Positions 8,880 through 17,268 of a stretch of 64,000 bases of DNA are shown one piece after another; the first letter of the stretch is position 1; each line of letters starts with the position of its first letter. A program made the position numbers and the translations under genes. The notes under the pieces were generated by a model. That model did no database searches. It was not told the DNA's origin and saw only the letters and a list, made by a program, of their open reading frames with translations. This stretch comes from Vreelandella zhaodongensis (GTDB lineage: Bacteria > Pseudomonadota > Gammaproteobacteria > Pseudomonadales > Halomonadaceae): the NCBI RefSeq assembly GCF_013415115.1, contig NZ_JACCDD010000003.1:1-64000 (forward strand). Reading direction: 5' to 3'.

Positions 8880-9551
8880 ATGGCACATTACTTAGTTTTT
8901 CTCGGTTCAACTCGAACCTCCACACCGCCCGCCCCCGCCCGCTTAGGCGAGCGGGTATCCCAAACGTGCAAACGTCTACTTAGCTCACTACCCGATACAA
9001 CGGCAGAGGTTATAGACCCGCTAACGTTAGATCTTAACGGCCCTTTTAAGCCGCACTTTGCTTACGCAAAAAAAACGGTTCCCGATGATCTTGAAGCCCT
9101 TGCTGGCAAAATTGAACAAGCCGATGGCTACGTGATGGTCAGCCCTGAATACAACCACTCCATGAGCCCGGCACTAAGCCATTTGCTGAATCATTTTGGC
9201 GCGTCACTGTTTGCCTTTAAGCCCAGCGCCATCGTGACTTACTCCATGGGGCAATGGGGAGGCGCACGCGCCGCCGTTAGCATGCGCGCATTTCTCTCTG
9301 AGCTGGGGTGCCTGCCAGTGTCCGCCATGATTCATATACCCAAAGCCCAAGAAGCACTGAACGAAGATGGACAATTTGCCCAGGAGCAAGAACGCTGGGA
9401 AAGCTATTTTGGGCGCACGCTGGGCCAATTAACGTGGTGGGCAGAAGCGGCCAAGGCTCACAAAGCCGAGCAAGACCCTACAACGCTATCACCTGCGTTT
9501 AATAAATCGCCTGCTCAGCGTAATGCACCTAAAAATGATGATACTTTTTGA
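8880..9551 (+). CDS. NADPH-dependent FMN reductase in the ars operon
   Basis: 223-aa flavodoxin-fold oxidoreductase. The GSTRTS phosphate-binding loop is at residues 9-14 and the PEYNHSMSPALSHLLNHF segment near 95, both hallmarks of the NADPH:FMN reductase family (azoreductase/ChrR-like). It lies between acr3 and the CC/Se-motif gene, 15 bp from the former, and its TGA overlaps the beginning of the next open frame. A role supplying reduced flavin or reducing metalloid species is inferred from context. It is distinct from ArsH: only the fold is shared. Confidence 0.8.
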   Translation: MAHYLVFLGSTRTSTPPAPARLGERVSQTCKRLLSSLPDTTAEVIDPLTLDLNGPFKPHFAYAKKTVPDDLEALAGKIEQADGYVMVSPEYNHSMSPALSHLLNHFGASLFAFKPSAIVTYSMGQWGGARAAVSMRAFLSELGCLPVSAMIHIPKAQEALNEDGQFAQEQERWESYFGRTLGQLTWWAEAAKAHKAEQDPTTLSPAFNKSPAQRNAPKNDDTF

Positions 9552-9586
9552 ACGGCCATCAACAGAGCTGCATAAGAGAGGTTGAA

Positions 9587-9880
9587 TTGACCAACATGAT
9601 CCACATAGATAATGCTGCGATCGCTTTTGTTCAACAACAAGGAGGCGTTGTAACCGTGAGGTTATCGCCTAAGCACGGCTGCTGTGGTGGCCTTGCTAGC
9701 GTGGCGGTCGCGGAAACACAGGCCCCAAATAATCCGGAAGCTTTTCAACGACAGGTTTATCAAGGGATTACATTATGGGTCGCGCCTGAGTTGGCTGCTC
9801 AAGGGCTGCGCATCGGCGTGGAAGGCTGGTGGAAGTTGCGCCATCTTTATGTGGATGGTGCAGCGTTATCAGCAGGCTAG
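9587..9880 (+). CDS. CC/Se-motif family protein
   Basis: Small protein of about 97 aa with the motif HGCCGG near residue 30. This matches the family named for a Cys-Cys pair that is Cys-selenocysteine in some members, often found in arsenic operons. Here both positions are cysteine codons (TGC TGT). AGAGAGG sits 5 nt before a TTG at 9587, which I chose; the alternative ATG at 9596 is 14 nt from that site. It is the last gene of the arm, and its stop lies inside the stem of a small terminator shared with arsJ. Function is unknown; thiol-based metalloid binding is plausible. Confidence 0.7.
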   Translation: MTNMIHIDNAAIAFVQQQGGVVTVRLSPKHGCCGGLASVAVAETQAPNNPEAFQRQVYQGITLWVAPELAAQGLRIGVEGWWKLRHLYVDGAALSAG

Positions 9881-9892
9881 AAACTAGCCTTT
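9875..9892. terminator. Compact hairpin between convergent ars arms
   Basis: GGCTAG-AAA-CTAGCC followed by TTT on the plus strand. The stem includes the TAG stop of the CC/Se gene, and the TTT leads into the arsJ stop. Only 10 bp separate the two coding regions, so this element must serve the convergent ends. The stem is short and the U run weak. Confidence 0.45.
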
Positions 9893-11120
9893 AAGCAACC
9901 TGCTTTGGCAACGCTAGTGCCATCACGGAACTGGCTGCCACTAAGGCCGCCGATACCCAAAGACAGGCGCTCAACCCGTAAGCCATATACAACCAGCCTG
10001 ACAGCAGCGTTCCCACCAAACGCCCCATGGCATTGGCCATATAGTAAAAGCCAACATCCATTGAGACGCCATCAGCACGGGCATAATGAACAATCAGGTA
10101 ACTGTGCCAGCTAGAGTTAATCGCAAACAGCACACCAAACGCCAAAAGCCCAACCACCAGCCAACCCACCTGCGCCAGTGGTAACAACGCCAGTACAATC
10201 GCCAGAATCGCCAGGGCAGCTGCCCAGCCTGCGGTTAGCGCGCGGGCATCCCCTTTAATCAACCGAGTCAGCTTAGGCGCCTGGGTTTGTACCCCGCCAT
10301 AGCCAATAATCCACGCCGCTAGTAACCCGCCTACCGTCCAGTGAGTCCAACCATGCTGGTCATATAAAAACACCGGCAACGCCACTACGAACCAGACATC
10401 CCTTGATGCAAATAGGCAAAAGCGCGCCGCTGAAAGCACATTAATCGCGCGGGACTTGGAGAAAATTTCCGAAAACTTAGGCTTTACCTTCTGGCGCCCT
10501 AAATCTGCCTTCAAGCGCCAAAAAGAGAGCAAGAGCACCCCACTAAGCATCACCGCCATGGCAATCACCGCACCACGGAAGCCAATCAGCGTTAGCAACA
10601 CCCCGCCAATAAAAAAGCCGAGGCCTTTCAATGCATTTTTAGAGCCGGTCAGCATCGCAACCCAACGGTAAAGCGCGCTATTGGCGTTGGCGCTGTCTGT
10701 AGGCACCAGTACTTTAACCGCACTTTTAGCGCTCATTTTGTTTAGGTCTTTGGCGACCCCAGACAACGCCTGAGCCGCCATGACCCAAACAACCGTAAGC
10801 ATTCCTGCGGGCACCATCAGCATGGCAAGGGCGATAATTTGCAGCCCCAGCCCCACATTCATCGTGCGGTTCAAGCCTAGCCGCGCACCGAGCCAGCCGC
10901 CTATCAGGTTAGTTACCACGCCAAATGCTTCGTAGAACAGAAACAGCATGGCGATTTGCAGCGGCGAGTAGCCCAGCTGGTGAAAATACATCACTACCAA
11001 CATGCGCAGCGCGCCGTCAGTAATGGTAAATGCCCAGTAGTTGCCGGTAATCAGCATGTATTGGCGCACCTCGAAAGGCAGCGCTCGAACCCGGCTCAGC
11101 AGGGAATCACTCACCCCCAT
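9891..11120 (-). CDS. arsJ: Arseno-3-phosphoglycerate exporter ArsJ
   Basis: Major facilitator superfamily permease that exports 1-arseno-3-phosphoglycerate, the unstable product made by the partner GAPDH; the product hydrolyses outside, releasing arsenate. 409 aa, about 12 membrane segments. The N-terminal region ([20 protein letters not shown]) and the linked GAPDH identify ArsJ rather than a general MFS protein. The start at 11120 has GGTGGAG upstream; starts at 11129 or a GTG at 11114 are possible. It overlaps the 3' end of gapdh by 14 bp, so translation is coupled. Confidence 0.88.
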   Translation of the reverse strand: MGVSDSLLSRVRALPFEVRQYMLITGNYWAFTITDGALRMLVVMYFHQLGYSPLQIAMLFLFYEAFGVVTNLIGGWLGARLGLNRTMNVGLGLQIIALAMLMVPAGMLTVVWVMAAQALSGVAKDLNKMSAKSAVKVLVPTDSANANSALYRWVAMLTGSKNALKGLGFFIGGVLLTLIGFRGAVIAMAVMLSGVLLLSFWRLKADLGRQKVKPKFSEIFSKSRAINVLSAARFCLFASRDVWFVVALPVFLYDQHGWTHWTVGGLLAAWIIGYGGVQTQAPKLTRLIKGDARALTAGWAAALAILAIVLALLPLAQVGWLVVGLLAFGVLFAINSSWHSYLIVHYARADGVSMDVGFYYMANAMGRLVGTLLSGWLYMAYGLSACLWVSAALVAASSVMALALPKQVA

Positions 11121-12135
11121 CGGCTCCACCCACTTTCATAGCGAGTTCAGCGGTACGGTTGGCATAGCCCCACTCGTTGTCATACCAGGCGTAAAGCTTA
11201 AGCTGGGTGCCGTTGACCACCATGGTGGAAAGCGCATCGATAATGGAACTGCGTGGGTCGGTGCGATAATCAATGGACACCAGCGGGCGTTCTTCGTAAC
11301 CCAATATCCCGGCAAGTTCTCCCTCCGCGGCCGCTTTCAGCGCTTGATTGACCTCTTCCACTGTGACATCACGCTTAAGCTCAAACACCATATCGGTGAG
11401 TGATGCGTTGGCCAGCGGTACGCGAATGGCATGACCATTTAGCTTTCCCTCCAATTCAGGGAAAATTGCAGTGATCGCTTTCGCGGAACCGGTCGTTGTC
11501 GGAATCAAGCTCATGCCGCAGGCACGGGCACGACGCAGGTCTTTATGCGGCGTATCCAGAATAGTTTGAGTGTTGGTAATGTCGTGTACTGTGGTCATCG
11601 AGCCATGACGAATGCCGAAGGTTTCCTGAACCACTTTCACCACCGGTGCCAAGCAGTTAGTGGTACAACTTGCCGCGGTCACGATTCGGTGCTGAGCAGG
11701 ATCGTAGAGATGATCATTAACGCCTACCACCACGTTCAGTACGCTGGCATCTTTGATTGGTGCACTTACCACCACCCGCGCAACCCCTTGGTCAAGGTAT
11801 GCTTGAAGTGTGGCGGTGTCTTTCATTTTACCCGAGCATTCAATGACCACGTCACACGCTGACCAGTCACTGTCGGCAATCGCTTTATTAGCGCTAAATG
11901 CGACGGCGTGACCATCCAAAACAATCGCATCCTCGAAAGCACTAACCCCATTACCAGGCGACCAGTGACCATGTACCGAATCAAACTCAAGCAGGTGGGC
12001 AAACGTTGCCGCATCGCCGCCAGGGTCGTTAATACGTACAAACTCTACCGCCCCTGCTTCCACTTCAGCCCATAGGCTGCGCAGTGCCAGCCTACCAATA
12101 CGACCAAACCCGTTAATACCGATACGTAATGCCAT
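11107..12135 (-). CDS. Arsenate-linked glyceraldehyde-3-phosphate dehydrogenase
   Basis: 342-aa GAPDH. NAD-binding INGFGRIGR is at residues 6-14, catalytic cysteine in ASCTTN near 152, and WYDNEWGY near 318. It forms 1-arseno-3-phosphoglycerate from glyceraldehyde-3-phosphate and arsenate for export by ArsJ, whose gene overlaps its 3' end. The start at 12135 aligns with the family and follows a GGGGGT ribosome site; an in-frame start at 12156 adds a non-conserved leader. A palindrome like that of arsH lies 32-49 bp upstream. The glycolytic role is possible, but pairing with arsJ is the established signature of this paralogue. Confidence 0.9.
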   Translation of the reverse strand: MALRIGINGFGRIGRLALRSLWAEVEAGAVEFVRINDPGGDAATFAHLLEFDSVHGHWSPGNGVSAFEDAIVLDGHAVAFSANKAIADSDWSACDVVIECSGKMKDTATLQAYLDQGVARVVVSAPIKDASVLNVVVGVNDHLYDPAQHRIVTAASCTTNCLAPVVKVVQETFGIRHGSMTTVHDITNTQTILDTPHKDLRRARACGMSLIPTTTGSAKAITAIFPELEGKLNGHAIRVPLANASLTDMVFELKRDVTVEEVNQALKAAAEGELAGILGYEERPLVSIDYRTDPRSSIIDALSTMVVNGTQLKLYAWYDNEWGYANRTAELAMKVGGADGGE

Positions 12136-12166
12136 TTTACCCCCCTCTCTGCCCATTCATTAAAAA

Positions 12167-12184
12167 CATATGAAAAATCATATA
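12167..12184. promoter_or_regulatory. Candidate ArsR operator upstream of gapdh-arsJ
   Basis: CATATGAAAAATCATATA contains the perfect dyad ATATGA-AAAA-TCATAT. It matches the arsH-side site (6996-7013) at 14 of 18 positions. The two arms are therefore probably controlled by the same repressor, which is not encoded in this window. Confidence 0.6.
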
Positions 12185-12191
12185 AACAAAG

Positions 12192-12243
12192 TCAAAAAAA
12201 GATTTTGACGAAACACCAGGGGCATTAAGTTCAGCCCCAGTGT
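12192..12243 (-). terminator. Putative terminator after pstB
   Basis: On the minus strand, an imperfect stem with GGGGC/GCCCC and ACAC/GTGT arms (12213-12243) is followed by TTTCG and a T-rich stretch (TTTTTTT at 12194-12200). It separates the pst operon from gapdh-arsJ. The run of T is 12 or more bases from the stem, so efficiency is uncertain. Confidence 0.5.
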
Positions 12244-12292
12244 TTTACTGTCTAACTCGCTCTAACTAATATGACCTAACTAATTTCCAAGC

Positions 12293-13132
12293 CTACCCAT
12301 AGCGCCCAGTGATGTAGTCATGAGTTCGCTGGTTTTGAGGATTCGTAAATATCGTGTCGGTACTATCGACTTCTATCAGGTCTCCCATGTGGAAAAATGC
12401 CGTACGGTCAGCAACACGGGCTGCCTGCTGCATATTGTGGGTGACCATCACAATGGTGTAGCTCTCGCTCAGCTCGTCGATCAACTGTTCAACCTTGCCT
12501 GTTGCAATTGGATCAAGTGCCGAGCAAGGCTCATCCATCAGTATAATATCTGGACTTACCGCTATCGTTCTGGCGATACACAAACGCTGCTGTTGCCCGC
12601 CTGAAAGCCCCGTACCCGGTTGATCCAGGCGGTCTTTCACCTCTTCCCATAGACCTGCACGACGCAAGCTACTTTCTACAATGTCATCTAGCTCTGCTTT
12701 CCGCTTGGCCAACCCATGAAGGCGCGGTCCGTAAGCAATATTCTCGTAGATCGATTTCGGGAAAGGGTTAGGCTTCTGGAACACAATGCCTACCTGAGCA
12801 CGCAGTAATACAACATCACGATCAGGGGCATAGATATCCTTTTGATCTAAAGTAATCTCTCCTTCAACGCGGCAAATATCAATCGTGTCATTCATACGAT
12901 TCAAACAACGTAAGAACGTCGACTTACCGCAGCCTGAAGGACCAATGAACGCCAGCACTTCATTTTCATAGATATCAATGTCAATGCCGTTAATGGCCTG
13001 AGTATCGCCGTAAAAAACTTTGACATCTTTGGCACGCATCTTGACGTTGTTAGTCGCTTTACTAGTACGGCTCTCACCGCCGCCAACGCTCACCATGGAG
13101 GAAGGCATATTGGTCTTTGCTGAAGTATTCAC
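12293..13132 (-). CDS. pstB: Phosphate ABC transporter ATP-binding protein PstB
   Basis: ATPase of the high-affinity phosphate importer, acting on the cytoplasmic face of PstA/PstC. 279 aa. Walker [10 protein letters not shown] near residue 70, signature LSGGQQQR near 175, Walker B ILMDEP near 195, and the PstB-typical FQKPNPFP. The start is GTG at 13132, directly abutting the pstA stop (TAAGTG) with GAGGTGG upstream, so translation is coupled. It is the last pst gene here; phoU, which often follows, is not present before gapdh. Confidence 0.96.
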   Translation of the reverse strand: MNTSAKTNMPSSMVSVGGGESRTSKATNNVKMRAKDVKVFYGDTQAINGIDIDIYENEVLAFIGPSGCGKSTFLRCLNRMNDTIDICRVEGEITLDQKDIYAPDRDVVLLRAQVGIVFQKPNPFPKSIYENIAYGPRLHGLAKRKAELDDIVESSLRRAGLWEEVKDRLDQPGTGLSGGQQQRLCIARTIAVSPDIILMDEPCSALDPIATGKVEQLIDELSESYTIVMVTHNMQQAARVADRTAFFHMGDLIEVDSTDTIFTNPQNQRTHDYITGRYG

Positions 13133-14491
13133 TTACCACCTCGTCTCGAATTTTTTACGCAACCAAATCGCTAACGCGTTAAGGCTCAGCATTAGTGCCA
13201 GTAGTACAATGATGGCTGCTGAAGTGCGAGCTTCGAAGAAATTACGCAGCTCATTGCCCTGCCATAGATATATTTGCACTGGCAGAGCAGCTGATTGCTC
13301 AAACGGCGTACTAGGCACATTCGCGACAAACGCGTTCATACCGATTAACAACAGAGGAGCGGTTTCACCTAGCGCTTGAGCCACGCCTAATATTGACCCT
13401 GTTAAGATGCCAGGTAGTGCGATAGGCAACACATGGTGAAATACTGTTTGCACCTTCGATGCACCAATGCCTAACGCGGCTTGACGGATTGACGGTGGAA
13501 TGGACCTAAGCGACGCGCGGGTTGCAATGATAATGGTCGGAAGGGTCATTAGCGTGAGCACTAACCCCCCAACTAACGGCGCAGATAGCGGTAGCCCCAG
13601 ATAGCCAATAAAAATAGAGGCTCCTAATAAACCAAATACGATGGACGGCACAGCCGCCAAGTTATTGATATTAATTTCAATAATATCAGTTAAGCGATTT
13701 TTCGGAGCAAACTCTTCTAAATAAACTGCACTGGCAACACCAAGTGGCACTGAGAGCGCAATCACGATCACCATCATAAATAATGATCCCATGAACGCAC
13801 CTGCAAGACCTGCAGAAGCGGGGGCACTACGGGAGTCAGTATTTAAAAACAGTGACGTGCTGAAAGCATTGCGAATCACTCCTGCATCGTAAAGCTGATC
13901 AGCCCATGCCCGCGTTTGCGCACTCAACTGCTGGCGTGCATCGGCCAAATCACGATCTATATTGCCTTTAATCCATACATCTACATTAGCGCTCGCCAGC
14001 ATTTTAACTTCGATTGTTTGGCCAAGCAGTGATGGATCCTCTACAAACTTATTACGCAGTGTAAAACGCTCATTGGAGGAAAGCAGCGCACGCAGGTCTC
14101 TCAACTGGCGCGGCTCTATCTCCTCATCAAGCGTCTCTTGTAGCGCGGCATCAATGAGCGACTGCCAGTTTACTAACCCTACCTGGGTCTGCCAGGCAGC
14201 AAAGCGCTGATTAAATTCGGCCTGGCTCTCTCCACTAGCCTGCTGGGGTTTGTCTTCTACCTGAATAACCTCAGGGTCAAAGTAAAGCTCCATATAGAAA
14301 GTTGCTTGCCAAAATGCGGGCAAGCCGCGCATTAGGATACTGGCAAACAAAGTAGCAACCAACGTCATGCCGACAATCACCGCAGCTAAACCTAGGCGGC
14401 GAAAACGTCTCTCTTTGCGGTGCCGTGTCGACAGCGATTTTTCAATCGTCATAAGCCGATGCTGGCGACGCTGCTCAATCGTTATAGACAT
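13133..14491 (-). CDS. pstA: Phosphate ABC transporter permease PstA (long form)
   Basis: Inner-membrane permease of the Pst importer. 452 aa, considerably longer than the roughly 300-residue classical PstA. A first membrane helix near residues 35-55 is followed by about 170 residues of mainly polar sequence before the ABC permease core, whose coupling-loop region (ASLRSIPPSIRQAALGIGAS) is near 335. The insertion probably lies in the periplasm. A TM cluster closes the C-terminus. It starts 6 bp after pstC; a second ATG 13 codons in is an alternative start. Confidence 0.93.
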   Translation of the reverse strand: MSITIEQRRQHRLMTIEKSLSTRHRKERRFRRLGLAAVIVGMTLVATLFASILMRGLPAFWQATFYMELYFDPEVIQVEDKPQQASGESQAEFNQRFAAWQTQVGLVNWQSLIDAALQETLDEEIEPRQLRDLRALLSSNERFTLRNKFVEDPSLLGQTIEVKMLASANVDVWIKGNIDRDLADARQQLSAQTRAWADQLYDAGVIRNAFSTSLFLNTDSRSAPASAGLAGAFMGSLFMMVIVIALSVPLGVASAVYLEEFAPKNRLTDIIEININNLAAVPSIVFGLLGASIFIGYLGLPLSAPLVGGLVLTLMTLPTIIIATRASLRSIPPSIRQAALGIGASKVQTVFHHVLPIALPGILTGSILGVAQALGETAPLLLIGMNAFVANVPSTPFEQSAALPVQIYLWQGNELRNFFEARTSAAIIVLLALMLSLNALAIWLRKKFETRW

Positions 14492-14497
14492 AGTCGC

Positions 14498-15877
14498 TTA
14501 CTCGTATTGCTGGCGGTATTTACGCACTATAACCAGTGCAATGACATTTAAACCTAACGTGATGACGAATAACGTGAGACCCAAGGCAAATGCCACTAAC
14601 GATTGTGGACTGGCAAAATCCATATCCCCGGTGAGCTGATTGACAATTGTCACCGTAATCGTTGATATCGCTTCAAAGGGATTTGCATGCAGCACGGGAT
14701 TATTACCTGCAGCGAGCACCACAATCATGGTTTCACCGATAGCTCGACTTGCCGCTAGCAAAAAAGCACCCACAATGCCGGGCAACGCTGCGGGCAAAAC
14801 AACCTGACGGATCGTTTCCGACTTGGTGGCACCTAGCCCCAACGCCCCATCACGCAGCGACTTGGGCACTTGAGTAATAATGTCGTCAGAAAGGGATGAG
14901 ACAAAAGGAATAATCATGATTCCCATCACTAAACCTGCGGTCAACGCGCTAGTTGTACGGATGTTGATACCAACGAGATCGCCAACGCTGGATAAAAATG
15001 GCCCAATAACGATCAATGCAAAGAAGCCATAAACGATGGTCGGAATACCCGCCAAAATTTCAATAATGGGCTTCGCCACGTTGCGCAACCAGGAGGGCGC
15101 ATACTCTGCCATGTAAATAGCCGTCATTAACCCAACTGGGATAGCAATTAGCAGCGCAATGGCGCTAACCATCATTGTGCCCCAAAGCAAAGGCAGCAAA
15201 CCGAACTCACCCTGCGCATCGGTTCCAGAGGTGCTAAAACGAGGATTCCAGGTAGTGCCCAGAAAGAACTCAGCGGGACTAATAAAGCTGAAAAACTTTA
15301 GGGCCTCTCCAAGCATCGATAGCACAATACCTACCGTTGTGAAGATTGCTACAGCAGAACTAGCCGCCAATGCGATCGTAATGACTCGTTCTACTTGGTT
15401 ACGCGCGCGCCACTGAGGGGAGATATTGCGCCGCGCGAATACCAAACCAGTGACAGCACAAACAGCCATCAGCGCAACTAAACTTAAATTCTCAAACGTT
15501 TGTAGCCTTGCCATATGAGCCGCAGCAGCAAGTTCTTCTGGTGTTCCACCGCCAGATACGCTTCGCTCATTTGCCAGTGCCGTCACTCGTCGCAAGAATG
15601 TCGCTAACTCGCGGTCACTCATGCCAGCGACCAAGTCAATGGGCAACTGCTGCGTTACCAGCATATCGATCAATTGAGGCGCTAAAAAAGACCATAATAA
15701 AAACAAAGTGAGCGCTGGCAAGCCACACCACAGCGCCACAAGCGCTCCGTAATAACCAGGACGCGAATGCATTCTTACATCATGCTCTGCCGCCACTGCG
15801 CGACTGCGAGTCAGCCCGAGATGGTATGCCAAGGCCATTATCAGCAGCAGTGTGGCTATCAAGGCAAGGTTGCTCAT
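14498..15877 (-). CDS. pstC: Phosphate ABC transporter permease PstC (long form)
   Basis: Partner permease of PstA. 459 aa, versus about 320 for the E. coli protein; the extra length is an N-terminal region with additional membrane segments and a polar stretch before the permease core. The conserved coupling segment (SLRDGALGLGATKSETIRQV) lies near residue 350. GGAG stands 6 nt before the ATG at 15877; an upstream frame to 15904 is not conserved-looking. It is separated from pstS by a strong intercistronic hairpin. Confidence 0.93.
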   Translation of the reverse strand: MSNLALIATLLLIMALAYHLGLTRSRAVAAEHDVRMHSRPGYYGALVALWCGLPALTLFLLWSFLAPQLIDMLVTQQLPIDLVAGMSDRELATFLRRVTALANERSVSGGGTPEELAAAAHMARLQTFENLSLVALMAVCAVTGLVFARRNISPQWRARNQVERVITIALAASSAVAIFTTVGIVLSMLGEALKFFSFISPAEFFLGTTWNPRFSTSGTDAQGEFGLLPLLWGTMMVSAIALLIAIPVGLMTAIYMAEYAPSWLRNVAKPIIEILAGIPTIVYGFFALIVIGPFLSSVGDLVGINIRTTSALTAGLVMGIMIIPFVSSLSDDIITQVPKSLRDGALGLGATKSETIRQVVLPAALPGIVGAFLLAASRAIGETMIVVLAAGNNPVLHANPFEAISTITVTIVNQLTGDMDFASPQSLVAFALGLTLFVITLGLNVIALVIVRKYRQQYE

Positions 15878-15909
15878 TATTTCTCCGCCTTCGATTTCCT
15901 GCATTTAAA

Positions 15910-15937
15910 CGCCAGCATCAAGCACTTGATGCTGGCG
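15910..15937. repeat. Intercistronic hairpin between pstS and pstC
   Basis: CGCCAGCATCAAG and its exact complement flank a CA centre, a perfect 13-bp stem lying 45 nt beyond the pstS stop. Only a short TTTAAAT follows on the minus strand. It probably acts as a partial terminator or 3' stabiliser that makes the binding protein more abundant than the permeases. Confidence 0.7.
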
Positions 15938-15981
15938 AGTTCATTCAACTAACGAGGCCTTGCGGCAAATAAGCTTGTGGC

Positions 15982-17004
15982 TTACTCAGGGCTAACGACC
16001 GTGCGTGCTTGGAACTGCTCAAGCACTTGGCCGCGCTCTTCTTCATCCATTGGAATCAAGCCAGCATCTTCTAATAGACTTCCATAGCCAGACACCATCT
16101 CGTTCAAGAAGAACTCGGTGTACTCAGCTAAACCTGGGATAACATCCAGATGCTCGCCCTTCACATAGAAAAACAGTGGACGAGAAACGGGGTACTCACC
16201 AGAACCAATGGTTTCTAAGCTAGGACTTACACCATCGACAGTGGCAACTTGTAAACGGTCGCGGTTTTGATCGTAAAAGCTCAAGCCAAATACACCTACG
16301 GCATCTGCTTGAGCATCAAGGCGGGCTAGCGTCTCGGTATAGTCACCAGCAATTTCCACAATCCGACCATCACCGCGCAGATTATTACAGGCATCACCTT
16401 CAACTTCGGCAACGCTTTCACAGCCAATGTGGATCACTTTTTCTTCAAAAACTTCGCGAGTACCGTGGTTTGAGGCAGGAATGACCAGCACAATTTCTTG
16501 GTCAGGGAGGCTACTGTCAACGTCAGACCAGCGAGTGTAGGGGTTATCAACCAACTCACCATCAACAACTACCTGTGCAGCGGCAGCTTTAAACACATAT
16601 TCGGGCGTTAACTCAAATTCAGCACGATCAATACGCGAAGCGAATACAATGCCGTCATAACCGAACATCACTTCAAGTATTTCACTCACGCCGTTTTCGT
16701 TGCAGTTGGCAACCTCGCCACCACGAATAGCACGTGAAGAGTTGGCGATATCGATGGTGTTTTCACCCACTCCCTGGCAGAACTGACGCAAACCACCACC
16801 TGAGCCACCAGAACCAACAACAGGGGTATTGAACTGGGAGTAAGTGTTACCAAACTCTTCTGCAACGATGCTAGAAAATGGCAGCACCGTAGAAGAACCA
16901 GCGATTTGAACCGTTTCACGCGCAGTTGCGGCAGTGGAAACACTTGCTGATAGAGCAGCAGCTATCGCAACACCTAACGCCTTTTTTGATACGTTCATCG
17001 TCAT
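15982..17004 (-). CDS. pstS: Phosphate-binding periplasmic protein PstS
   Basis: High-affinity periplasmic phosphate receptor of the Pst importer. 340 aa with a signal peptide (basic start, hydrophobic stretch, cleavage near ATA-RE at about residue 29). Phosphate-contacting motifs GSSTVLPF (near 37), GSGGSGGG (near 64) and NHGTREVFE (near 180) are present. The ATG at 17004 has GAGGGG upstream; a second ATG two codons later is possible. A Pho box lies 91 bp upstream. First gene of pstSCAB. Confidence 0.95.
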   Translation of the reverse strand: MTMNVSKKALGVAIAAALSASVSTAATARETVQIAGSSTVLPFSSIVAEEFGNTYSQFNTPVVGSGGSGGGLRQFCQGVGENTIDIANSSRAIRGGEVANCNENGVSEILEVMFGYDGIVFASRIDRAEFELTPEYVFKAAAAQVVVDGELVDNPYTRWSDVDSSLPDQEIVLVIPASNHGTREVFEEKVIHIGCESVAEVEGDACNNLRGDGRIVEIAGDYTETLARLDAQADAVGVFGLSFYDQNRDRLQVATVDGVSPSLETIGSGEYPVSRPLFFYVKGEHLDVIPGLAEYTEFFLNEMVSGYGSLLEDAGLIPMDEEERGQVLEQFQARTVVSPE

Positions 17005-17094
17005 ATTCCCCTCTGATTTAAAATCCGTTAAGTATTCACTTCTCGGACAATTAGGCCTGATGACCTGTCACAACGCAGAGTTTGCACACAGACG

Positions 17095-17112
17095 ATTGCA
17101 GAAATATGACAG
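17095..17112 (-). promoter_or_regulatory. Pho box upstream of pstS
   Basis: On the minus strand, CTGTCATATTTCTGCAAT matches the PhoB consensus (CTGTCATA, AT-rich triplet, CTGTCA, pyrimidine) at 15 of 18 positions, including a perfect first half-site. It supports induction of pstSCAB by PhoB under phosphate starvation. phoB/phoR are not in the window. Confidence 0.8.
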
Positions 17113-17268
17113 CGTGAAATTTTTGATAATTTTAAGCAGAAGTACTATGCCAAGCGCTCGATCGCTACAGTGCATGCAACACCACAAAGCAATTCATCTT
17201 TTAGCCAAGCCATGAGTAGGCTCAGGTTAGCGATAAGCACGAAATATGAGGGCTGTCTATTAGGGCCA

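Noticed and set aside
9548..9586. Longer start for the CC/Se protein (TTG at 9548)
   Set aside because: It overlaps the flavin reductase stop and has no ribosome site; the added residues do not resemble the family start.
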